Of a stretch of 64,000 bases of DNA, positions 54,439 through 64,000 are shown in pieces; position 1 is the first letter of the stretch; each line of letters begins with the position of its first letter. The notes below the pieces were generated by a model, which saw nothing but the letters and a program-made list of their open reading frames with translations, searched no databases and was not told the DNA's origin. The DNA is taken from positions 862,501-926,500 of the forward strand of contig OX419337.1 of assembly GCA_948470475.1 (NCBI GenBank), given 5' to 3'. The position numbers were made by a program, and so were the translations under genes. Source of the stretch: Galaxea fascicularis. Lineage: Eukaryota; Cnidaria; Anthozoa; Scleractinia; Euphylliidae.

Positions 54439-55422
54439 ATGAAATTTAAGAAACGGCTCCCTGTCTTAACAGTCCTAATCATTCTTATAATCTTGGGTTG
54501 GAGAACCATTTTGACCTTCTTCATGCCGGCAGAAGGTGCTTACGATGAATTCAAAACTACTCAGTTACGCGAAACAACAAATTCTGCGTTGACTCTGATC
54601 CCAAAAATACCGGACAACACAAATCTACTGATCATCATAAACACGATTCCATCCAAGTTTGAAAGAAGACGCACCTTAAGGGAAACTTGGGCAAAACAGG
54701 CCTCTTTCCCCATCACTGCTCATAACACGCCCTTTAAGTCAAATTCCACGATAAACATCTCATATTTCTTCATGATGGCATTTCATGGGAGCTCGATTGA
54801 TAAGGACTTGGAAAAAGAATCTGCTGTCCACGGAGACATTCTGCGTGTGAACTTGAGCGAGAGTTACCGCGGTATGGTGAACAAGATACTTCTTACGTTT
54901 GGATGGGTAACAACCTTGGATGTAAAACCAAATTTCATTGCAAAGGCAGATGATGATGTCTACGTCAAAATGCCAGACCTTGCAAGATGGCTTCAGGAAA
55001 ACTCTCACCTGACTGTGAATCTGTACACTGGGTTTATCATACACAGACCAGTTCGTGTAAAACGTCAAAACACAAGTCGGTACTTCGTTAGCCTACAGCA
55101 ATACGAGGACGACTTCTTCCCTCTTTATTGCCTAGGACCTTTTTACATTTTCTCAAGAGATGTGTTTTTAGGAATTGTGAACGCGTCCAAAGTAATTGAA
55201 ACCTTTGCAGTAGAAGATGCCCTAATGGGAGTTTTGGTGAAGAAAATTGGAATGAAGCCCATGCATACTGGTACCCGTTTATATCACAAGGATCGACACC
55301 TTAACAAGTTGGTACTTAAAAGCCCAGCAGACAGGATAAAGATCCCATCAGGCATTGTCTTGGGAGACTCTTTAAGTTCTGCAGCCATACAGAGTATACA
55401 CAGTGCCTATACTGGAAGTTAA
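54439..55422 (+). CDS. GT31 glycosyltransferase, beta-1,3-galactosyltransferase-like (327 aa)
   Basis: Single-exon type II membrane protein. An N-terminal cytosolic MKFKKR is followed by a signal anchor at about residues 9-28, then a luminal catalytic domain. GT31 hallmarks: RRRTLRETW (76-84), DILRVNLSESYRG (133-145, the usual D-F-x-DSY region), KADDDVYV (169-176) with the metal-binding DxD, YCLGPFYIFSRD (230-241, corresponding to YCSGGGYVLS) and EDALMG (259-264, corresponding to EDVYVG). It probably transfers Gal or GlcNAc in beta-1,3 linkage to Golgi glycans; donor and acceptor cannot be read from sequence. Intronless coding exons are common among animal B3GALTs. The variant CLGP in place of CSGG may alter acceptor choice. 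Several N-glycosylation sequons (e.g. NSTI, NISY) are present. The start is the first ATG before the basic n-region. Confidence 0.92.
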   Translation: MKFKKRLPVLTVLIILIILGWRTILTFFMPAEGAYDEFKTTQLRETTNSALTLIPKIPDNTNLLIIINTIPSKFERRRTLRETWAKQASFPITAHNTPFKSNSTINISYFFMMAFHGSSIDKDLEKESAVHGDILRVNLSESYRGMVNKILLTFGWVTTLDVKPNFIAKADDDVYVKMPDLARWLQENSHLTVNLYTGFIIHRPVRVKRQNTSRYFVSLQQYEDDFFPLYCLGPFYIFSRDVFLGIVNASKVIETFAVEDALMGVLVKKIGMKPMHTGTRLYHKDRHLNKLVLKSPADRIKIPSGIVLGDSLSSAAIQSIHSAYTGS

Positions 55423-55705
55423 CTAAAACCATTATCTTTCAAACAATATTCTTAAGCTAAAGATAGCCCTTGATTTTTCTTGCCTTTCACGTGTTAATTC
55501 AGTTTGTTTTTATTTGAAAATCAAAGGCTCCTATGAGCCAGCTCATGGATGGGGAACATAACAATACTTTGAATTTACAACAACTTCATTTTCTAAAAAG
55601 ATATGTGCAAGAAACCTGTACATTGTTTTGTGTTTTGTGGGACCACATCCCTTTCAGACACACCTCTTGGTAAAAGAACCGTTTACGCGCTAATATTTTC
55701 CGTAA

Positions 55706-55919
55706 AGCCCGCCGCACACTTGAGGAAAGAGCTGAGCAAAATTCCTCGCGAGGCAGTTAGCTCAGCCGTTTCCTCACGTGTGCAGCAAATTTGCGGTGAG
55801 AAATTCGCCTCGCGAGGCAAATTTCTCACCGCAAATTTGCTGCACACGTGAGGAAACGGCTGAGCTAACTGCCTCGCGAGGAATTTTGCTCAGCTCTTTC
55901 CTCAAGTGTGCGGCGGGCT
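55706..55919. mobile_element. 214-bp near-perfect palindrome (foldback MITE) flanked by TAA
   Basis: The two 107-nt halves, meeting at GCCTCGCGAGGC, are reverse complements with essentially one mismatch. Ends AGCCCGCCGC/GCGGCGGGCT are flanked by TAA on both sides, as in Harbinger-type insertion. Confidence 0.9.
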
Positions 55920-57049
55920 TAAAATTACGCAGTTGATTGACAGGCGCCAGAAGCATTACATTCGACGAAATTGACAGACGGAAGTAATTTGAACCGGCGA
56001 TGGAGCACAAATATGCAAATTTGTACACGGACTGTAAAAATAATATTCAAATGTGATCGCTTTGTTAAGAAGTGTAACAGGCAAGTTAAAGTTTCTTACT
56101 GGTCGACGGCTCATTTCAAGTTAGTTTTATAAACGTTTTTGGTCGTAATAAAATTTCCGACCATTCTGAATGCGAGATAACATACAGATAATAACATATT
56201 TTGTGAAAGTCCTGAGGGAAATTAGTCACGCTTTACAGTCACAATGTTTTTGAGCGATTCGGGGTCCGGCACAAAACGGCTTTGGCTTTGTGAGGTGAGA
56301 TATTCCATCCATCTATTTATGCTTTGTGCTACAATTAACTCGACTTTCGAAATATTTTGTTGTTCGAACAGATTAGCTGTTATAGCTGCTTGTCAGACCA
56401 AATTATATCCTCACAGAGAAAAATATTTGCATGCTTGTGGTCCTTGTGTTTTTGTCAAATGTTGACTTATACTGATCGTTTAAGCCAAGGGATATAACCT
56501 TTCTAAACAAGATCATATTTGCAATCGAGCGTTCACCACGAAACTAGAGCGTCTTCAAAAATACTTCATTACGTACCTGCTTAAATCGATCATATGTTGC
56601 CCATAAATCAAATGCGTTGCTTGCCAGAATTCTGTTTTTTGGCTAGAAAGTCTTTCTCCTGTTTCCTTTTTTTGCCGATTTTCTTCATTCTTCCTTCTTC
56701 CATCATATTATATCATTAGGTACCGCACAGTGATAAGCTTTATAGTTGCTTTTGCGATATCTCGAAGTTCCTTTTCGCTGCTCTTAAGATTTCAAAGTTC
56801 AATTCTCGCAGCTCGTGTTCTTCATCTTATTAACTTTATCTGATCACTGATCCTACAAAATAGACCTTTGTTGAGTTGGAAAATCGAAACGAAAAACCGA
56901 CGCCATGAACATTAAACACGTAAACAATATCTGCAGAGCAAAATTCTCCGCCTTTGTACTACACTACTTGAAATTTGCAAACGTTGGACCAAGAAGACTA
57001 TGGAGACCGGGACCGGGGAAAGTTTAATGAATAAATTAATCAGAATCGA

Positions 57050-57105
57050 GTGAGTGAGTGAGTGAGTGAACGAATGAGTGATCCCTGAGTGAGTGAAGGA
57101 AATTC
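57050..57105. repeat. GTGA tandem repeat
   Basis: Repeated GAGT/GTGA units with a few interruptions. Confidence 0.85.
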
Positions 57106-58302
57106 AGACCCACAACAAAACCTCATGGCATGACTACGTCATCCCGGCGTGAGCTAAAAAAGGGACGAAGGAGAAGCGAGTTTGGGAGGATTCGAAAGTC
57201 GAAACTTTGAACAGATGTCCGTTTCAATAGCGTTTAAGATTCAGTTCTGCGAACGACACTGGATTCAATTGCTCATACCGTATTTGCTTCTCATGCGTAA
57301 ACGCCAGTTATCTCAGGGGCCGCGCAGCAAGTATTCGAGTGGGGGGGGGGGGGGGTGAATAAAGAAGAATGTGTGAAGGAAATTTTGTTTTGGGCGGGGG
57401 GGGCATGCTTGTGGATTTCTTTTCAATTTCTATAAAGTGCATGATGGAGAATGCTATTATAATGATAATATATTTACAATTGTAACGACTAGTGCTTCAT
57501 TCTGTCTATTTATCTGCGCATTTTTCTTTGCCAGTAACTCTGGTCACTTTCGAATTAACGATTTTTTGCTATTTTTCACTCAGTTACTTTTGTTAAATTA
57601 TTTTTTGTTTAATTTATTTTTATTCTTGCAAAAAAGTGGGGGGAGGGGGGCTAAAGCCCCCCTAGCCCTTCCCTCTGCGCGTTCCCTGTATCTACATTAA
57701 GTTTTGACGAGGATAGCTTATTGTCTCCTTTTCTGTGTGTCTTGGACAATTCTTTATAATAGGCAACTTCAGAATTGGAATTCTTACTATTTTTCACTGA
57801 AGGCGTGTTGTATTTTAACCCTGTTGCGCCGGTTATTTGCAGTAAAAACCCGCATACAAGAACACCCATTTTCGGGGTTCAGGCTGATTGGGTTCTTATA
57901 TATCGGGAATTTTAGGTGAAATCAGCCTGAAAGTGTTCTTAAGTGTTGTTAATTTTTTACTTCTAAAAAAATGTAAGGGATTTACTAACTATGATAACTT
58001 TGAGAGAAAATTAAACTTGAGACACACAACCGAGTAAAGCTACAGACACTGTTCTATTAAACTGAAAAGGAAAGAGTTTTTATATATAAGAACAATTTTC
58101 AATTTTCAGGCTGAATGTGTTCTTATATATATGCTCCTTTTTTTACCAAATTTCAGCCTGGGTGTTCTTAATCCACATGTTCTTGTATGCGGGTTTTTAC
58201 TGTATTACGAATTGCTAAAAAATTGAAAACTCGCAAAATCGCTGGGTAAACAATGCGTTGAAGTAAGAAAATCAGTATATTAATAAACATGATGGTTTGC
58301 TT

Positions 58303-59508
58303 CAGAAGGGGGATGAATAGGTTCGCGGATCGACGGATTTGGCTAAAAAACGTTGCTCGGTTTTCGGATTTTGAAGATATATTTTAAGGATTGACGGATT
58401 TTAAAAGCTCAGTGGATCACGGATTTCTTCAATATTTCAGCATGGATTATGGATTTTGTTTGTTTTGAAGTACGGATCGTGGATTAGACATTTTGTTTTT
58501 TAGTTTTTACCATAAATTGGTAAATAGCACACAGAAAAAGATCTGGTTTTGTTTGATAACATAGACGTCATCAGGGATTTCATAAAACTGATAAAAGAAG
58601 TAGTTTTACAAGGTAATGGTTCGAACAACTTCTTTTATCATTGTTGTTAAAGTCTCTGATAAAGTCTCAGTGAAGAAGGTTCCTCATCCTCCCTTGACAA
58701 TGGTGATAACAGAGCTCTCTCGTCTCACGCATCGAGCGTGAGACTCATGCACGCGAATGCAATCTTATGCTCTCACGCTGAAACTATTATTTCTCACGCA
58801 TTTAAGTTTTTTTTATTTAAAAAGTTCATTCTGAGGTAAAAAAAAAAAAATGCTGCTTAAGTACAGTAACTACCTCATGGACCATCATTCTGTAAACAAC
58901 TTACTCCATATTCCCTTTGTTCCGGCGTCGAACGCTTAACTTTCCAACAGTGGGAATTCCCGGGCAGAACCAGCCTTACACCAGTCAGTGAGTTTACTGA
59001 CTATTGCACATGCTCACATACCAATCGCAGTTCAGTAACATGGACTCTCGTGCTATTAGTCCAATGGAAATCCTTAAATAACCAGTTGTTTTAACGAAAA
59101 CCATTGCTCCCAGACCCCCACCCCCTCCCAGAAAGGGGATGCCTTCCGCGTCACAATACAGGGCTACGCCGTCAAAAATTTCACTCGTTCGCAACAAATC
59201 AACTAGAGAGCTCTGTGACAAGATCTGCTGCTGTGTATTGCTCACTAGGTTTTAATATAAAACATTTTAAAACGTAAAAAATAATGAAATGTAATCAATT
59301 TCAAAATTAAAATTTAAAACATTTATTTAACGTCAGTTATATGAATGTTATAAGGTGATAACGCCTCTAACAGTACTGCAAGAGAAAAAAAAACTTGTGG
59401 ATTCGGATTTAGGAAAAAATATCTGCGGATTGGTGGATTTTCCTAAAAATTAGCACGGATCGGCGGATTTGCTGACCCCTATTCAGCCTCCTCCTTCAGG
59501 AACAATTC
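58303..59508. repeat. GGATT-rich element with imperfect inverted ends
   Basis: The left end cttcagaagggggatgaatagg and right cctattcagcctcctccttc are imperfect inverses. Both flanks carry many cggattt/ggattt motifs. An inner hairpin tctcacgc..gcgtgaga lies near 58717. Confidence 0.5.
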
Positions 59509-59699
59509 TGAAAGATGTGATGGCTGATGCCAGTAACTCAGTGCGCAGTGTAGGAGATGCGAAATAGCCCTTTTAAATTGGTTATGTCTTTAAATATTGC
59601 ACACGTTGCTGACGATCAAATTTTACTTTCTCAAGTTTTGTTTGTTTGTTTGTTTGGAGGAAGAAAAGATTTCGAATCAACCAGTTTAATGTAGTTATT

Positions 59700-59905
59700 G
59701 TACATCTTTCCGTTTCCTTCAGTAGAGAAGTTCAAAATTATTTATAGATTTCAAAGTCCAGGAGATAGTCATTAATCTTGGCGCACTGCCATTTCCAACA
59801 CGCTCATTGCGTAAGTGGGAAAACTTAACATTTCATAAAGCTATTATGTTGCTATTACCTTTGACATTTAAAATTAATCCTCGCAGTACTTAGCCTAATG
59901 CTTTA
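59700..59905. repeat. Upstream copy of the fibrinogen-like gene promoter region
   Basis: Resembles 61105-61250 in order: agagaagt-caaa, ccaagagata-like, ttggcgcac/ttggcactc, tttccaacacgctcatt, cctttga-att-aaaattaat, cagtacttagcct. It is not followed by a recognisable gene. Confidence 0.7.
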
Positions 59906-60823
59906 GGAAATTACATCCATATATACATGCATACATTCACACGATGAAAGTTTAAAGCATATGCTTGTGGGGTCGTGTATATAGGATATAGATTTCGTGA
60001 ATTCCCCTCACCCAAAAAACTGACAACCAGAATGCGGCGCGGAATAAGCAGACAATTCTTAGCCCATTTATTGAAAAAATCAGTCGCAAAACAAAAGACA
60101 ACTGTTACACTGCCTAGACCAACACCAAGAACAAACGAGACTGTATATGTTTGATTCGGCCAAAGTAAGTGAATAAACAAAACCACCTAACCTAACTCTC
60201 AACCATTAGGGATATACAATTGAAATCGTTACGAAGAATTGGATAACAGGATTTCAATCAAAATATAAAAAAGCAACAAAATTTAACTGTCCGCTTGAGT
60301 AAAAAATCCACAATGAAACTTGTTAATTGTTCAGCGAATATTTGCTGACTACTTTACATATCACACTTTCTTCGCATAATCTCATACCGGCACTTAAACA
60401 CACTGCCGAGAAAAACACCTGCGCTTGAGAATTCAAGACTGTCAAGAAACCAGTTATCTTTTATTTCGTTACGCTTCGCTGCATTCAGGCGAAGATAAAT
60501 GGACAAACATATTAAAAATCAGTTGAAAATTTGTTAAAACGAATATCATCTTAATATTAATATTGAAAAGAATGTGATTATAGGTTTTAAATTAGATAAA
60601 AACTAAAAACACTTGAAATCTCGATAAAATCTAGGAAGCGACCGGACTGACTGAGTGTTGATATCTGGATCCTTGATATACCCGTTCTTCTTCAGGTTAC
60701 CATAAACGCACGGAACTGTTAACTATATTTAAGCAAATCATGTTCACACTGTTGATGTTCAAGTTTTGCTTTTTGTAGTTTATTTGTTTGCTTGGAGGGA
60801 ACGAAATCTTCAATCCCTCTTTA

Positions 60824-61044
60824 AGCCCGGTCCTTACTTGCGACGCAAGCATAAGCATAAGCATAAGCATAAGCATAAGCATAAGCTCATGCACAAGTGA
60901 GGATGGCCGTGACATAAGCATAAGCCTAAGCATAAGAATATCAAATCTTTGCGTTCTTCTTATGCTCATGCTTACGCTTACGTCGCTGTTATTTCCAGTG
61001 AGGACATGGTTGGCATAGGCTGCGTCGCAAGTGGGGACCGGGCT
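60824..61044. mobile_element. Harbinger-like MITE with internal CATAAG repeats
   Basis: Left end AGCCCGGTCCTTACTTGCGA and right end TCGCAAGTGGGGACCGGGCT are inverted, with TTA flanks on both sides. The interior has six CATAAG hexamers, a second group and an inverted set. Confidence 0.85.
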
Positions 61045-61104
61045 TTAATGTAGGTATTCTAGATTCTCAAACTTTTGTTGTGTCTTAGCATACCGTTCTA
61101 TTCT

Positions 61105-61250
61105 TTTAATTGATTAGAGAAGTCCAAATTCAAGATCCAAGAGATACCGTAGTCTTGGCACTCTGTCGTTTCCAACACGCTCATTACATGATCAAACTAT
61201 TTCCTTTGATATTCAAAATTAATCAGTACTTAGCCTTAAGGCTTTCTTAC
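61105..61250. repeat. Downstream copy of the duplicated promoter-proximal block
   Basis: Lies just before the TATA box at 61297 and matches 59700-59905, so it may hold regulatory sites. Confidence 0.7.
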
Positions 61251-61296
61251 TGATCGTGACATGTGCGTGCTGCCGAATTTAAGGACCTGTTCCACA

Positions 61297-61302
61297 TATA
61301 AA
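61297..61302 (+). promoter_or_regulatory. TATA box of the fibrinogen-like gene
   Basis: TATAAA in a moderately GC flank, with transcription expected near 61328. A 5' UTR exon then ends at 61358 (AAG before gtatgt), and an acceptor (ttttgcacag) at 61502 precedes the coding exon. Confidence 0.5.
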
Positions 61303-61530
61303 CACCGCTTTTAAGCAGAAACTATTCATTCGCTGGAGTTTCTAGCAGTACAAAGAAGGTATGTTCAGTGTTTCAGTTAAAAACAATGTTGTTGTAGCTA
61401 TAGGGACGATATTGCTCTTTCTAAAAGCGTTGCCCTTTCTTGCACAAGTTTTTGTTCCCGGAATATTTGTTAACTAAAAAAAAATGGTTTTATTTTGCAC
61501 AGATATCCATCTGATTCGGTTCAGGTTAAC

Positions 61531-62468
61531 ATGGCCCATCTGACATTGTTCACCGCCATAGTTATTAGCGTTTTCTACCTTTCAAACGCCCAGAAGTGTG
61601 GAAACGCGTCCAAACGTCGCCATATATATGTAAAACAGCACAACTGTGATTGTTTGCGCAAAAGGGCCGGCCAGTTGAAGTTTGATGCTGGTAAATTGCT
61701 TGTCTGTGACGGAAGCGAGTGGAGAGCAGTACAGTATCAACTGAAACCACCCACCGGTTCATCCTGTCTGGACATCAGGACCAAGTACCCAGATCAAGCA
61801 AAGGATAATGGTGTTTACGAGATCAAATTGAATGGTATAAAGTGTTGTCGTTGGGTTTCAGACATATCACGAAGTATTGATCCTTTTATCGACCCGGTCG
61901 AAAATTGGTAAACAGTGGCTGGAACTCCGGAGGAAGCTGTCCTTTGAAAGTAACGAGTTCCTTAAGAAAGCTGACCACGAAAGTAACTCATATCTGTACC
62001 GAAAACAGTGGCAAATATATTTCATATGACATAACCAATATAAGAACCTAAAAGATGCCGCATATAACTGCTTCCGTCAACTGTTGATTATAAAGTATAG
62101 ACCGAGAGCAAAAAGGTTTCTCTCTGTTCTAAGAAACACTTCTTATCTATTTATTATCGTCAAAACCCGTTTTTTTTAGACTTGTTAAGCTCCAATTTTA
62201 ATTGTCAACATGGATATGCCTTTCATTGTTCCCATAATATTAGCTGGAGGAGTTCGCTCTAAATTCAAAGCATTTTATCGTGGCTGATCATTTAGTTCAT
62301 TCTTATAACTCGAATGTCAAGAAATGATATTGTGAGGAGAAATTAGATGTTGATCACTTTTGAGGCTCCATCTTTAGCCTATTAAATTGGTGACGGCTAA
62401 GTACTTTTCTTTCTTTTTAACAGCTGCTGCCGAGGGATTTCCTGTTTATTGTGACATGTCAGCAGGAG
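61531..62468 (+). CDS. Secreted protein with the start of a fibrinogen/COLF1-like domain, 3' part outside window
   Basis: Exons 61531-61834 and 62424-62468 join in phase 1. The ATG at 61531 starts a clear signal peptide (MAHLTLFTAIVISVFYLSNA, cut before QKCGN). The mature part is Cys-rich (CGNAS, CDCLRK, LLVCDG). Then comes PTGSSCLDIR and DNGVYEIKLN, spliced to AAAEGFPVYCDMSAGG, which is the conserved opening of fibrinogen C-terminal and fibrillar-collagen C-propeptide domains (SCxDI...G-x-Y-x-I...VYCDM-x-x-GG). The rest of the domain should follow the donor at 62469; no continuing exon was found by 64000, so the gene probably runs off the right edge. In corals such proteins act as lectin-like or matrix proteins; the exact role here is unknown. 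An earlier in-frame TTG reading is not needed. Confidence 0.75.
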
Positions 62469-64000
62469 GTGAGATCATACGTTTACAGAACGAATTCACT
62501 ATCCTGTCGGTAATTAATCAGCTAAAGGGTTCACAACCTAATACTTTTGACTTTGTCATCTTGATCCATACAACACTCATGGAAATTCTTAGAAAGTATG
62601 ATTTACACTAAGAGGCTTCTTGGAAGAATCGGTACATAGGAATGGAGTTCCAGAATGTTCTCAAATTTATACGCTTAAATGAATATAAAGGGTGCGTTCC
62701 TTTGGGATGATCCAGATGATTTAATATCGCTCAGATCATGGTGGATCAAAGGAACCGAGGCATCCTTACTTAGACTGGATCGGTTTCACCATCATCATAG
62801 GCACTATCACCACCACTACTCTACCATCGTCGTCCTATCATCATCATTCTTATCATTCTAATCACCATCATCATCATCATCACCATCATCATTATCATCA
62901 TCACACAAGTGTCACTTGCTTTACCATCACCATTCACCGTACCCATCAACGTCACCATCATCATCATCATCATCATCATCACCACCACCATTGTGATAAT
63001 CATCGCCTTCGTCATCATCGCCATAACAAATCACCGATCTATTAGGCTTCTGGCGTCATATAGGGCGACCGAAGGCCTTTAAATAACCCATTCACGTGTA
63101 ACTGTAAGAGCTCAGCTGTCGTTATTTCTAGTTGTTTGAAAACCTAAGATGCTCTCATCAAAGACCATTCAAGTGTTAGTTACTTCATTTCATTTCAAAG
63201 CATATGTAAACAAACAAAAACCAAAGTTAGATGGGGCGAAATGCATAAAACCGTTGTGTTATTATAAAACGATTAAAAATTGAAAGAAAAAAGATGAACA
63301 AAAGTTAAAATCGGCGTTTTTATACTTAAGACCGTAGCAAATACACAACTTGTTCCTAGGAGAAACGTCGGCACAGCTACGTGTCTTCCAACAACAACAA
63401 TAACATCTTTATTTGTACCTAAGAATTAACTTATGGGCCATCTTCCAGTTGGCCAGTTCGCCAGTATTCGTCATGACAAGGAAAATCGTTATCGGAGACA
63501 CTTCGTTCAGGCATGCGCATTAAGAGAATTAAAATTTTCTGCGCGAACTGCATTTCTTAGCCTATTGCCCGAGCAAATAGCCAAATAGGAACTTTCGAGA
63601 TAAGGGAGAGATATTAATCAAATTTTGATGAGTCGACAAAGCATAACATACAGTTATAAGGGGTTATTTCTAACTTTTGCGATTTCCATAAGTTCGTTGT
63701 TTTACTTTTGTTTAGCCACGCTCTCCAACTTTTGATGCGTTTCCCGTTAAAAGCTAGAAAAAAGGCTTCCTCGCCAGTTTACCTTTTTCATAAGGGGCGG
63801 AGGGGAGGGGTCTGTGATTTTCAGTTTGCATGAATTTTTTCGCTCATTACTTGTGCAAGATTTTTTTCCAGGTGCATGTCTTTTGACTTTCCTTTTCTTT
63901 GCCTTCTTCTCAGTTTGCACGAAGTCTTTTTCCGGCCCCGTCCCTAATTGTTATGAAATATTTTTGAAAGTAGCTTTTGTTGCACACCAGTACTTTTGCT
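62469..64000. other. Intron or downstream sequence of the fibrinogen-like gene
   Basis: Contains a degenerate CAT/ATC trinucleotide repeat tract (62838-63000). No further exon of the fibrinogen-like domain and no other gene was recognised. Confidence 0.4.
62838..63000. repeat. CAT/ATC trinucleotide-rich tract
   Basis: Long runs of atc/cat/cac triplets, giving poly-His and poly-Met chance ORFs. Confidence 0.9.

Larger units (their letters stand above)
55423..61296. other. Gene-poor intergenic region downstream of GT31
   Basis: Contains the 214-bp palindrome (55706-55919), GTGA repeats (57050-57105), G-runs (57340-57410), a GGATT-rich element (58303-59508), an upstream copy of the promoter region of the next gene (59700-59905) and an element at 60824-61044. 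The ORFs at 57437-57700 and 58994-59245 have no supportable identity. Confidence 0.5.

Noticed and set aside
60788..61018. ORF with repeated Ser-Ile
   Set aside because: Translation of CATAAG hexamers inside a MITE.
62821..63024. Poly-Met ORF and its poly-His complement
   Set aside because: Produced by the CAT/ATC trinucleotide tract.

Overview
The window reads as nuclear DNA of an anthozoan cnidarian, most likely a stony coral. It is AT-rich with short coding exons, GT-AG introns of 0.2-2 kb, a cytosolic ribosomal protein gene with a 5'TOP leader, an SRCR-type receptor, and many short foldback or terminal-inverted-repeat elements and tRNA-like SINEs of the kind common in coral genomes. No bacterial operons, CRISPR arrays or complete autonomous transposons were seen. 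Coding content is low and most long ORFs are chance or antisense shadows, so gene models were built exon by exon from splice sites, codon phase and protein similarity.

Layout. 1137-8300 (-): phosphatidylserine synthase, ten exons, 3' end off the left edge. 8405-11538 (+): complete RPL11 in five exons. The two start codons are about 100 bp apart and diverge, so the genes probably share a bidirectional promoter. 13698-19876 (-) and 22943-28683 (-): a tandem pair of paralogues of a family I do not recognise, with matching exon lengths and phases. The second carries a very recent partial duplication of its own last exon. 31232-43781 (-): a complete 14-exon gene for an 842-residue receptor with signal peptide, four SRCR domains, one membrane span and a tyrosine-kinase-like domain whose DFG Asp is Asn. 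This predicted SRCR receptor pseudokinase is the most interesting object in the window. 47580-48608 (-): a tentative small gene. 54439-55422 (+): an intronless GT31 (beta-1,3-galactosyltransferase-like) Golgi enzyme. 61531-62468 (+): the 5' end of a secreted protein entering a fibrinogen/COLF1-like domain, continuing off the right edge.

The rest is intergenic or intronic DNA rich in non-autonomous elements. Several are flanked by TTA (Harbinger-like), two have 8-bp duplications (hAT-like), two are very large palindromes, and there is a 3' fragment of a LINE. The genes do not form one pathway. The left half is housekeeping plus the unknown tandem family; the right half is cell-surface or secreted biology (SRCR receptor, glycosyltransferase, fibrinogen-like protein). 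Function is inferred from sequence alone and no database search was possible.
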